From Planctomycetota bacterium (GTDB lineage: Bacteria; Planctomycetota; Planctomycetia; Pirellulales; Pirellulaceae): a stretch of DNA of 64,000 bases. This document shows positions 57,005 through 64,000 of this stretch, one piece after another. The notes under the pieces are model-generated. The model was given only the letters and a program-made list of their open reading frames with translations. It did no database searches and was not told the DNA's origin. A program made the position numbers and the translations under genes. The stretch is taken from positions 1 to 64,000 of the forward strand of contig JACNKX010000068.1 in the NCBI GenBank assembly GCA_014381825.1. The letters run 5' to 3'. Position 1 is the stretch's first letter; every line of letters starts with the position of its first letter.

Positions 57005-57568
57005 TCACACGATCTCGCGGATGTCGACGCAATCCATTCCCGCACGTCGTGCAGCTTCAATTCCAGGCTCGCCGTCCTCGTAAACACGACACGCTGACGG
57101 CGCGACGCCAAGTCGACGAGCTGCTTCGAGGAACACGTCTGGATCGGGCTTATGACGTTCGGTATCTTCGGACGTGACAATGGTCTCAAACCAATCGAAG
57201 ATATTAATCTGCTCGAGCTGACGGTGAACAAGATGCCGAACGCCGCCGCTCGCAACCGCCATCTTCAGCTTTCCGCGGTTCTGTTCAGCGATCTGCACAA
57301 CGGGTTCGATGGAGTTCAGCAAGTGAATCGAGTCTAGAAATGCGTGTTCTTTGGCTTCATTCGCGCGTTCAAAGTCGATTGTGACACCCTGTTCCTCCGC
57401 CAACATCGGGATCACACGACGCGAAGGTGTACCAGAGAAGCTGTAGAAACGCTGCTCGTTCAACACCATCCCATGAGCAGCTAGTACGTCTCGCCAGGCG
57501 ACGTAGTGCGCATACATCGAATCGACAAGTGTGCCATCGCAATCGAAGATCAAAGCTTGAATTGTCAT
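57005..57568 (-). CDS. HAD-superfamily hydrolase, beta-phosphoglucomutase-like
   Basis: This 187-residue HAD protein has motif I LIFDCDGTLVDSM, the cap start AHYVAWRDVLAAHGM, motif II KLKMAVASGGVRHLV, Lys in TERHKPDPDVFLEAARRLG and motif IV VYEDGEPGIEAARRAGM. Overall it resembles beta-phosphoglucomutase/fructose-1-phosphatase YqaB-like enzymes, which move or remove phosphate on a sugar phosphate. Specific substrate is unknown. Confidence 0.88.
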   Translation of the reverse strand: MTIQALIFDCDGTLVDSMYAHYVAWRDVLAAHGMVLNEQRFYSFSGTPSRRVIPMLAEEQGVTIDFERANEAKEHAFLDSIHLLNSIEPVVQIAEQNRGKLKMAVASGGVRHLVHRQLEQINIFDWFETIVTSEDTERHKPDPDVFLEAARRLGVAPSACRVYEDGEPGIEAARRAGMDCVDIREIV

Positions 57569-57833
57569 TAGTACATTTCTAGGTTACTGAGCCTCGAGGA
57601 CTTCTGACAAGGCGGCAAGAGCGTTTCAGCGCGGCATGGCTAAAGTCGCAGGAACGCAGTTTTGTGGGGCGTCTGAAGTCTTGCGACTTCAGCTACGGCT
57701 TTTTCCGGATCAGACTCGTTACTCTACAAACTTACCTGGAAGACCGATTCGATCAATCGGTGTATGATGGCAAACTGATCAGTTTCTTCTAAGAACGAGT
57801 TCGAATTAACAAATAACGGAACGATCGGCTTGT

Positions 57834-57838
57834 GGAGG
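57834..57838 (+). promoter_or_regulatory. Ribosome binding site deciding the TTG start of the DsbA-family gene
   Basis: GGAGG with five bases to the TTG at 57844. It fixes a start upstream of the in-frame TGA and shows that translation is meant to begin before it; a GTG at 57832 overlaps this site and has none of its own. Confidence 0.7.
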
Positions 57839-57843
57839 TCGAC

Positions 57844-58458
57844 TTGCCAATTCTCGAACTATTTTCGGACTACATTTGACCGTGGTGCTACCTCTGCACC
57901 GGGCGTGTGGAACGACTGCGAAGAGCATTCGAGATCGAAGTGGTTTACAGGCACTTCCCTTTGCACCCCGAAACTCCTTCAGCAGGCATGACCCTTGAGG
58001 AGTTGTTCGCGGGTCGTGGCATCGATATTGACGCCGCCAATGCTCGCATGGTCGCCTTGATGGAACAAGAAGGCTTGCCGTACGGCGACCGGACTATGAC
58101 GTACAACAGCCGCATGGCTCAAGAAGTTGCCGTATGGGCGATCACGCGGCCGAACGGGGCGGCGATCCACGACATGCTGTTCCGCGCGTATTTCGTTAGC
58201 GACGTAAATCTGGCCGAAGTCGACAACTTGCTTGCCATCGTAGAACGTATGGGGCTTTCCGGTGAGCAAGCGAAAGAGGCTCTTCAGCTGCGACAGTTTC
58301 GAGAAGCAGTTGATGCGGATTGGCAACGATCGCGTGACCTAGGAATTACGAGCGTCCCGACCTTTGTGATCGGAAAGAACGGACTTGTTGGGGCGCAACC
58401 TTACGAGCAGCTGGATCGATTTCTCACAGAATCCGGAATCGCGCGGCGAGAAACTTGA
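57844..58458 (+). CDS. DsbA/FrnE-family oxidoreductase with TGA at the first active-site Cys: probable selenoprotein
   Basis: From TTG 57844 the frame reads LPILELFSDYI, TGA (57877-57879), PWCYLCTGRVERL and continues to 58458, 204 residues if TGA is read. In DsbA/FrnE/HCCA-isomerase proteins this place holds FSD-x2-CPWCY, so the TGA stands precisely at the first catalytic Cys; reading it as selenocysteine gives U-P-W-C. The rest is intact: FEIEVVYRHFPLHPETPSAG, LFRAYFVSDVNLAE, the cis-Pro loop ITSVPTFVIGKNGLVGAQPY. A GGAGG site precedes the start and a SECIS-like hairpin follows the TGA. It would exchange disulfides in the cytoplasm. Without Sec insertion only an 11-residue peptide, or an enzyme restarted at GTG 57907 lacking the motif, would be made. 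Confidence 0.82.
57893..57911 (+). promoter_or_regulatory. SECIS-like hairpin after the DsbA-family TGA
   Basis: TCTGCAC (57893-57899) pairs with GTGTGGA (57905-57911) over 7 bp (two G-U) leaving the loop CGGGC. The loop begins 21 nt after the TGA and has G at its second position, within the bacterial SECIS rules I recall (loop 16-37 nt from UGA, G among the first two loop bases). It sits in coding sequence with geometry equal to the hairpin at 724-741. A competing 5-bp stem (57884-57888 with 57896-57900) exists. Confidence 0.5.
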
Positions 58459-58543
58459 GTGAACGTTTCGTTGTTACCGGTTGCGTCATCAGGTATCGTC
58501 AGCTTCTCGCTCACGTTTAAAACGAACGCCTTGAGAGGCAAGC

Positions 58544-60109
58544 ATGAAATCCAAGCTTCGAATCGCGCTGATCACGGTGGCCTTACTGAGCCTCGGCATT
58601 CCTACGGCAAGAAGTTACGCAGATGCTAAGCTCCCAAACATCGTCTATATTCTCGCGGACGATCTTGGGTACGGTGATGTTAGTTGCTACAACTCGAAAT
58701 CAAAGATCGTGACGCCGCATGTCGATCGGTTGGCGTCGGAAGGAATGCGGTTCGCAGACGCACACACGCCGTCCGCCGTTTGTACACCCACGCGTTACGG
58801 CATCCTAACAGGTCGATATTGCTGGCGGACGCGGCTGAAGTACCGCGTGTTGGACGGATTTGATCCGCCGCTGATCGAAGAGGGGCGATTGACCGTCCCC
58901 AGCTTGTTGAAGCTAGCCGGCTATGCAACCGCCTGTGTTGGCAAGTGGCATCTAGGCATGCAGTGGACGGACAAAGAAGGCCGACAAGTCCCTGCCGTGC
59001 CCATCGACCGCAAGACTCGTCCACGTGTCGGCAACAATGTCGACTACGCGCGACCGGTCACTGGCGGGCCGACGGATCGAGGCTTCGATTGGTACTTCGG
59101 CATCTCGGCATCGCTCAACATGTCCCCTTTCTGCTACTTGGAGAATGATCGTCCAGTGCGTCTGCCAGTACTCAAACAAGCACGGACCCAAACCGAGTTC
59201 ATCAGCGTCGACGAGGGCGTACGATCGCCGGATTTCACGATCTACGGAGTGATGCCACGACTGGCTGGCGAAGCAGTAGGTTACATCGAGCGGCATGCGG
59301 AGAAGAACGCCGACCAACCGTTCTTCCTCTACGCTCCACTCACGGCTCCGCATCTTCCGGTTGTTCCCAACGAGGAGTATCGCGGCACCAGTACCGCCGG
59401 GCAATACGGTGACTTTGTCGTGGAGACCGATGCGTTCGTGGGCGCGGTGTTGGAGACTCTCGATCGCACCGGCCTTACAGACAACACGCTTGTCATCTTC
59501 ACGTCCGACAACGGTGGACTTTATCACTATTGGGACGCGAAGGAATCAGATGATGTCAAGCATTACAAACCGAGCGCGCGGGGTCGTTTTGTGCGCGAGT
59601 TTGGGCATCAAGGCAATGCTCATCTCCGCGGCACGAAGGCAGATATTTGGGAAGGCGGTCACCGCGTTCCGTTTGTTGTACGTTGGCCCGGCAAAACACC
59701 GAGCGGCGCGGTCAGCGACGAGATGATCGAGCTAACTGATCTATTGGCAACTTGTGCCGCAATTGTCGATGTGGAGTTGCCTGAAGGCATGGGCGGGGAC
59801 AGCCGCAATGCTTTGCCGGCATTATTGACACCCAAGCCCGCCGACCCAGTTCGTAACTTTGCGGTTCACCATTCGCTGTGGGGCACGTTTGCTATTCGGA
59901 AGGGGCCGTGGAAGATGATTCCGCATCGAGGTTCTGGCGGGTTCACCTTTCCAAGGGAAATCGATGTAGGAAAAGTCGGCGGCCCACCTGGGCAACTCTA
60001 CAATCTTGCGAACGACCCGTCGGAAACACAGAATGTCTGGGATGAGAATCCGGGCGTCGCGGCAAGCCTCGCGCGGTTACTTGCCGATGTGCAAGCGAAA
60101 GATCAATAA
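58544..60109 (+). CDS. Secreted sulfatase
   Basis: This 521-residue sulfatase has a signal peptide (MKSKLRIALITVALLSLGIP, then TARSYAD). Seen are NIVYILADDLGYGDVSCYNS for metal, AVCTPTRYGILTGRY with the Cys for formylglycine (CTPTR), VGKWHLGMQW, PLTAPHLPVVPNEEY and IFTSDNGGLYHYW. It resembles arylsulfatase A/GalNAc-6-sulfatase-type planctomycete enzymes; substrate unknown. It starts 86 bases after the DsbA-family gene and may follow it on one transcript. Confidence 0.93.
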   Translation: MKSKLRIALITVALLSLGIPTARSYADAKLPNIVYILADDLGYGDVSCYNSKSKIVTPHVDRLASEGMRFADAHTPSAVCTPTRYGILTGRYCWRTRLKYRVLDGFDPPLIEEGRLTVPSLLKLAGYATACVGKWHLGMQWTDKEGRQVPAVPIDRKTRPRVGNNVDYARPVTGGPTDRGFDWYFGISASLNMSPFCYLENDRPVRLPVLKQARTQTEFISVDEGVRSPDFTIYGVMPRLAGEAVGYIERHAEKNADQPFFLYAPLTAPHLPVVPNEEYRGTSTAGQYGDFVVETDAFVGAVLETLDRTGLTDNTLVIFTSDNGGLYHYWDAKESDDVKHYKPSARGRFVREFGHQGNAHLRGTKADIWEGGHRVPFVVRWPGKTPSGAVSDEMIELTDLLATCAAIVDVELPEGMGGDSRNALPALLTPKPADPVRNFAVHHSLWGTFAIRKGPWKMIPHRGSGGFTFPREIDVGKVGGPPGQLYNLANDPSETQNVWDENPGVAASLARLLADVQAKDQ

Positions 60110-60459
60110 GATCAGAGTTTGATGGGCACTGGTAAGTTGTCGTGTCGGCGCGAAGTGCGGTGAGTGTCGGACGCGAGCGTTGACAAAACGGCATTCAACT
60201 GGCGATCACGCGACGGATCTAATAAACTCATCTGGGCAATTCGTGTCGGCAACTGTTTCACGTGTGCCGACGAATGCTCTCCCCGAACGATACGTTCCAG
60301 GAGAGGTTTGCTCCTAGGATCGTTCGCCGAAACCTCTGCTCGCCCTGCATGGGGCACGCCGCAGAATCCAGCAACCCGCATAAGACTCAACAACTCATTC
60401 TACCATCTGTTTTTGAAACGCCGTTCAGACCGGACCGCGGTTTACATCGGAATAACTGC
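60110..60459. other. Intergenic region without a recognised gene
   Basis: A 93-codon open frame on the minus strand (60112-60393) has no Shine-Dalgarno, signal or known motif, so I treat it as chance. No terminator hairpin or promoter consensus stands out in this stretch. Confidence 0.5.
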
Positions 60460-61218
60460 ATGAAAATAAAGGTCATTGGATCTTCCGTCGACGGGAATCC
60501 TTGCCAGTATGCCGCTTCTTATGTGATTAATGATCACCTGGCCATCGATGCTGGTTCGATCGGGTTCATGTCGGTTGCTGCACAGAAACAGATCCAACAC
60601 ATACTGATCTCGCATTCGCATCTAGATCACATCGGTTCGTTGCCCATCTTTATCGACAACGTATACGCCCCGGGTCCCGATTGCGTAAAAGTCTATGGTA
60701 GCGAGTCGGTCGTCGATTGCCTCAAATCAAACTTCTTCAACGATTGCGTCTGGCCTGATCTGCTCCGTTTATCTCGCGAGGAATCGCCCTTTCTCGATTT
60801 CGTGACGCTCGAAAATGCCGCGACGATTCAACTTGGCGACATCAAGGTCACGCCGATCGCACTCGATCATGTCATTCCTACGTTTGGGTTCGTGATTGAC
60901 GATGGCGAGTCGGCCATGGCCGTTGTCAGTGATACGGGCCCGACTGAGAAAGTGTGGGAAGTAGCGAATCAAAACGAACACTTAAAATGTGTGATTATCG
61001 AAGCGGCCTTTCCCAACTCGATGGCTTGGCTCGCCGAGAGGGCCAAGCATCTTACGCCGGAGTTGATGCATCGCGAATACGACAAGCTCGACCGGCAAGT
61101 CCCGTTGATGGTAGTGCATATTAAACCCGCCTATTACGAGGAAGTAACGACGGAGCTGCGGGCACTACGGCTACCGTTACTCGAGATCAGCGCGCCTAAT
61201 TGCGAATACGAAATATAA
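60460..61218 (+). CDS. Class II 3',5'-cyclic-nucleotide phosphodiesterase (metallo-beta-lactamase fold)
   Basis: This 252-residue MBL-fold protein has the metal motif ILISHSHLDHIGSLP (HxHxDH) and the class II cyclic-AMP phosphodiesterase signatures: a His in TPIALDHVIPTFGFVIDD, AVVSDTGPTEKVWEVA, CVIIEAAFPNSMAWLAE, KHLTPELMHREYDKL and PLMVVHIKPAY. It would hydrolyse cAMP or a related cyclic nucleotide. The ATG at 60460 begins the first strand (MKIKVIGSSVDGNPCQ); an upstream extension to 60262 is not conserved. A nucleotide cyclase gene starts 104 bases downstream, so making and breaking of the signal are paired. Confidence 0.87.
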   Translation: MKIKVIGSSVDGNPCQYAASYVINDHLAIDAGSIGFMSVAAQKQIQHILISHSHLDHIGSLPIFIDNVYAPGPDCVKVYGSESVVDCLKSNFFNDCVWPDLLRLSREESPFLDFVTLENAATIQLGDIKVTPIALDHVIPTFGFVIDDGESAMAVVSDTGPTEKVWEVANQNEHLKCVIIEAAFPNSMAWLAERAKHLTPELMHREYDKLDRQVPLMVVHIKPAYYEEVTTELRALRLPLLEISAPNCEYEI

Positions 61219-61322
61219 AGGCTTCCGGTGTTCCGTTGCGGCGCGATGTCGTTCATGACCGCTGCACGCCCGCAGCTCGATTGCCGAAGACTCGATCCTG
61301 AAACCTCGGAAAGACGCTTTCT

Positions 61323-63179
61323 ATGGCCCAAACTACAACGTCCACACTTCAAATCAGTATCTCAGGTCCAGATCCGTCGCAGAGAATTCAGAAAGTCCTC
61401 GTCGAAGGCCAAGTTGTCCGTTTCGGTCGAGCCCCGCAAGACGGCTGGGCAGTTCCGTGGGATCCAGCCATGTCGCGCGAACAAGCAGACCTTTCGTGGG
61501 CTGATGGCAAGTTGCGAGTCGTCATGACTCCGACCGCGCGTAATCCTATCGTTTACCGAAATCGAACGACCAAGGAGTTGTTCATCCCCCCCGGCGACTG
61601 GTTTCAGATTGGTGCCACAACGTTTCATACGATTGGCTCACCAAGTCGACTGACCGACCAAGTGTCAGACGATACGATTGGGCTCAACTTTGACAAAGAA
61701 CCCGACTCTGTCTTAGAGGAACATGCGTACTCCGAAGCTGACTTGCGGAAAATCGAGTTTCGCAATACCGATCAGCAGATGGAGATCCTCGCGCAGCTGC
61801 CGCGAATGATTTCAGGCTCTCATTCGGATGAAGATCTGGGAGGGTTGCTGTCTCGGCTACTGTTGGATGCCATCGCTCCCGCAGAGGCGATTGCCGTGGC
61901 GCACTTTGACGAGACACAGCTGCCAACGGATGGAGCCGCGATCGAAGCCTTTCCGAAGCCACTGACGGTGCGAGTCGAAACTCGCGATGGGCTAACGGGA
62001 AGATTCACTCCGAGTCGGCGCATGATCCTAAACTCGTTGAAGCAACAAGCGAGTGTCATGCACATCTGGGACATCGACCAGACGCCTGATGATTTTACGA
62101 TAAGCGAGGGGCTCGGTTGGGCGTTCTGCGTCCCGGTTCGCGGTGAATCCTGTAAAGGCTGGTGCATGTATGTTTCCGGGAAAGGAACCAAGGGCGGTGG
62201 GCGGGTTGTTTCAGAAAAAGATTTGGCGAGTGATCTGCGTTTCGTCGAATTAGTTGCCCAGTTCATTGGTTCGGTGCGGCACGTTCGGTTACTCCAAGAA
62301 CAGAAGACACAACTCAGCGCCTTCTTTTCACCCAAAGTGATCGAAGGCCTGATCGATGTGAACTCACAGGACGCGCTTTCACCTTCGGAAAAAAATATCT
62401 CCGTACTATTCTGTGACGTCAGAGGGTTCTCGAAGAAATCCGAGAAGCTTCAGGACAACTTACTCGGCTTGTTGCAGAGTGTTAGCGCTGCCTTAGGTGT
62501 CATGGCTGGTGGAATCCTCGAACGGGATGGAGCTATCGCCGATTTCCAAGGCGATGCCGCATTGGGCTTTTGGGGCTGGCCCACCGAACTTGACGATGGT
62601 CCGGTGCCGGCGTGTCGAGCTGCCTTGACCATTTACAACGAGTTCTACAGAGAGATCGCCATCGAAGGCAGTCTGCTGGAAGGGTTCTCCGTTGGATTGG
62701 GAGTCGCCCACGGACGCGCTTTGGCGGGGCAAATCGGTACGGACCAACAGGCCAAAGTCGGTGTCTTCGGTCCCGTGGTGAACCAAGGTGCGCGGCTGGA
62801 GGCACTGACAAAGCAATTCGCCCTGCCAATCTGTGTCGACGAAGCGACGGCTGAATATGCAGCGAAATATCTACTGCCCTCGGAAGGGCGAACAAGACGA
62901 CTGGCGAGAGTCCGCCCAAAGGGAATGGACGCGCCAGTTAACGTCTATGGTCTGCTACCGCCAGCCGATCAAATGCCGAAAGTGACGGATCAAATGTTGA
63001 TCGAGTATGAAGCTGCATTGGACGCTGTCATCAATGGGAAATGGGATTCAGCGATCGAATTGCTGAGTAAGATCCCTGACCAAGATGGACCGAAACAGTT
63101 TCTAATTCGCCACATGGCCGAATCTCACAACAATCCTCCATCCAATTGGGATGGCTCGTTTACTTTATCCGATAAATGA
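61323..63179 (+). CDS. FHA-GAF-adenylate/guanylate cyclase
   Basis: This 618-residue protein has three parts. An FHA-like domain (about 5-105) has VVRFGRAPQDGWAVPWDPAM and SREQADLSW, for phosphothreonine peptides. A GAF-like domain (about 150-320) has LLSRLLLDAIAPAEAIAVAH. A class III cyclase domain (about 345-530) has metal Asp residues in VLFCDVRGFSKKSEKL and the DGAIADFQGDAALGFWGWP segment, then GLGVAHGRALAGQIGTDQQA. The last 90 residues are a helical tail. It makes cAMP or cGMP in response to kinase signals (FHA) or ligand (GAF). No membrane segment. Downstream of the phosphodiesterase and co-directional. Confidence 0.9.
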   Translation: MAQTTTSTLQISISGPDPSQRIQKVLVEGQVVRFGRAPQDGWAVPWDPAMSREQADLSWADGKLRVVMTPTARNPIVYRNRTTKELFIPPGDWFQIGATTFHTIGSPSRLTDQVSDDTIGLNFDKEPDSVLEEHAYSEADLRKIEFRNTDQQMEILAQLPRMISGSHSDEDLGGLLSRLLLDAIAPAEAIAVAHFDETQLPTDGAAIEAFPKPLTVRVETRDGLTGRFTPSRRMILNSLKQQASVMHIWDIDQTPDDFTISEGLGWAFCVPVRGESCKGWCMYVSGKGTKGGGRVVSEKDLASDLRFVELVAQFIGSVRHVRLLQEQKTQLSAFFSPKVIEGLIDVNSQDALSPSEKNISVLFCDVRGFSKKSEKLQDNLLGLLQSVSAALGVMAGGILERDGAIADFQGDAALGFWGWPTELDDGPVPACRAALTIYNEFYREIAIEGSLLEGFSVGLGVAHGRALAGQIGTDQQAKVGVFGPVVNQGARLEALTKQFALPICVDEATAEYAAKYLLPSEGRTRRLARVRPKGMDAPVNVYGLLPPADQMPKVTDQMLIEYEAALDAVINGKWDSAIELLSKIPDQDGPKQFLIRHMAESHNNPPSNWDGSFTLSDK

Positions 63180-63288
63180 GCGTTCCGGTTAGGGGTCACT
63201 CGAGAACGTGTTATCGTGCCATCGGTGTGACACTTTCCCTACCCGCAGAGATTTCACGCGAAGGCGGGATTTCGGGTGTCGCGATCGC

Positions 63289-64000
63289 TCACGGTCGCTG
63301 ACTGCCATCTTGTCCCTCTTGATGCAGTGGCCACCATACGCCAAGTTCCGCATTGCAGTGGTCTTGGCCGATCTGTCTCGCTTCCGCTACACCGTCGAAA
63401 TCAGCAATATCGATGTGATCAACGGGCGGTTGAATGTAGAGATCCGCAATCTTTTGATCGATCAGCTTTTGGCGTCCATAGACACTTCCCAGCTCGCCGG
63501 CGCGGTGCAGAATAGAAACGATGTTTGGCAGATGAACCGTCTTCGCGAAAGGATTTAGTTTTTTCCAAAGCAGCCACCATCCAGACGGGCTTTGCACCTC
63601 CGGGATGCAAACCTTCAAGTCATGCGGAGGAACGACATCGACGGCGATGACGGTCGACGTGCCAAGTCGCTCGCGCATAACATCCATTGGTAGGTTGTCT
63701 AATAGGCAACCGTCGAAGAGCAAACTCTCTTCGTAGATGACTGGCGAGGAGAGTCCCGGCAAGGTTCCGCTTGCGCGTACCGCCCACCATAGCGGACCGG
63801 CTTCATGGACCACCGTGTCTGCTTCTGTGAGATTGCTCGAAACACAAAAATAGGGCATCCACAAATCCTCGATCAGCGTGTCGGCACCAAACCAGCTTCT
63901 TAAACGCCGATCAAATCTGCGACCACGAGCGATAGACACAACGGGTACCGTGATGTCGAGGAGCGCACCTTTCAATTGCGATTCGACCCTCTTGATCGTC
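63289..64000 (-). CDS. Patatin-like phospholipase, 3' part (runs off right edge)
   Basis: The minus strand is open from the right edge to the stop at 63289 (about 237 codons), and a TTG at 63975 is not needed as start since the frame stays open beyond it. The product resembles bacterial RssA/NTE-type patatins: DLWMPYFCVSSNLTEADTVV, VRASGTLPGLSSPV and LLFDGCLLDNLPMDVM, the catalytic Asp lying in DGC where DGG is usual. The nucleophile GxSxG and oxyanion region lie beyond the window. It would hydrolyse membrane lipids. Confidence 0.85.
   Translation of the reverse strand, partial: TIKRVESQLKGALLDITVPVVSIARGRRFDRRLRSWFGADTLIEDLWMPYFCVSSNLTEADTVVHEAGPLWWAVRASGTLPGLSSPVIYEESLLFDGCLLDNLPMDVMRERLGTSTVIAVDVVPPHDLKVCIPEVQSPSGWWLLWKKLNPFAKTVHLPNIVSILHRAGELGSVYGRQKLIDQKIADLYIQPPVDHIDIADFDGVAEARQIGQDHCNAELGVWWPLHQEGQDGSQRP

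Noticed and set aside
60112-60393. 93-codon minus-strand frame in the gap before the phosphodiesterase gene
   Set aside because: No ribosome site or motif; treated as chance.
1-64000. tRNA, rRNA, CRISPR arrays and insertion sequences
   Set aside because: No cloverleaf, rRNA core sequence, spaced direct repeats or transposase motifs were recognised on either strand by eye.

Overview
The window looks like chromosomal DNA from a member of the Planctomycetota, most like the Pirellulaceae/Rhodopirellula group. The evidence is three secreted sulfatases within about 10 kb, Hanks-type serine/threonine kinases with zinc-ribbon or TPR tails, exported TlpA-type thioredoxins, a PL10-like pectic acid lyase, a sucrose-phosphate synthase/amylosucrase pair, many GTG/TTG starts and loosely packed genes on both strands. 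No rRNA, tRNA, insertion sequence, phage or CRISPR array was recognised. The affiliation is an inference from gene content.

Layout. 1-860 (minus): the start of a pectic acid lyase-like gene, then a small secreted protein interrupted by one in-frame TGA that is followed by a strong hairpin. 1.2-6.2 kb: two receptor-type kinases. 6.4-9.5 kb: a compact cassette of a PatA/PatG-family (cyanobactin-type) subtilisin, a small protein resembling a detached PatG C-terminal domain, a 66-residue Cys-rich peptide that looks like a RiPP precursor, and a clear intrinsic terminator. 9.7-12.2 kb: a TonB-dependent receptor broken by two in-frame stops. 12.2-20.2 kb: sugar/organic-acid catabolism and housekeeping (TIM-barrel isomerase, large secreted protein, Nif3-like protein, ketoglutarate-semialdehyde dehydrogenase, FAH-family dehydratase, M19 dipeptidase). 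22.2-30.3 kb: co-directional aroE, argH, an exported HEAT protein with a receiver-like domain, a sigma-54 activator, and a HemX-like protein coupled to hemA. 31.3-38.9 kb: UbiD decarboxylase, a prepilin-peptidase/LOG open frame, an SDR and two TlpA-like proteins. 39-44 kb: a PilZ-like protein, a TPR/transglutaminase-like protein, and a MotA-like channel protein paired with a one-TM coiled-coil VWA protein. 44-49.3 kb: sucrose cassette (phosphatase, synthase, amylosucrase). 49.6-60.1 kb: three sulfatases, a TerC protein, a receiver-PP2C phosphatase, and a DsbA-family protein whose first active-site Cys codon is TGA. 60.5-63.2 kb: a class II cyclic-nucleotide phosphodiesterase followed by an FHA-GAF-cyclase. 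The right edge holds the 3' part of a patatin-like phospholipase on the minus strand.

The strongest leads are: (1) the DsbA-family gene at 57844-58458, in which TGA stands exactly where the first Cys of the CPWC motif belongs, with a bacterial-SECIS-like hairpin downstream, so it is probably a selenoprotein; (2) the small secreted gene at 518-859, whose TGA/hairpin geometry is the same; (3) the PatA-like protease, split domain and Cys-rich peptide, a possible cyanobactin-related RiPP system; (4) the MotA-like/VWA pair, which resembles an ion-driven motor with a von Willebrand A domain in place of the usual OmpA domain.

All family assignments come from motifs read by eye; no database search was possible.
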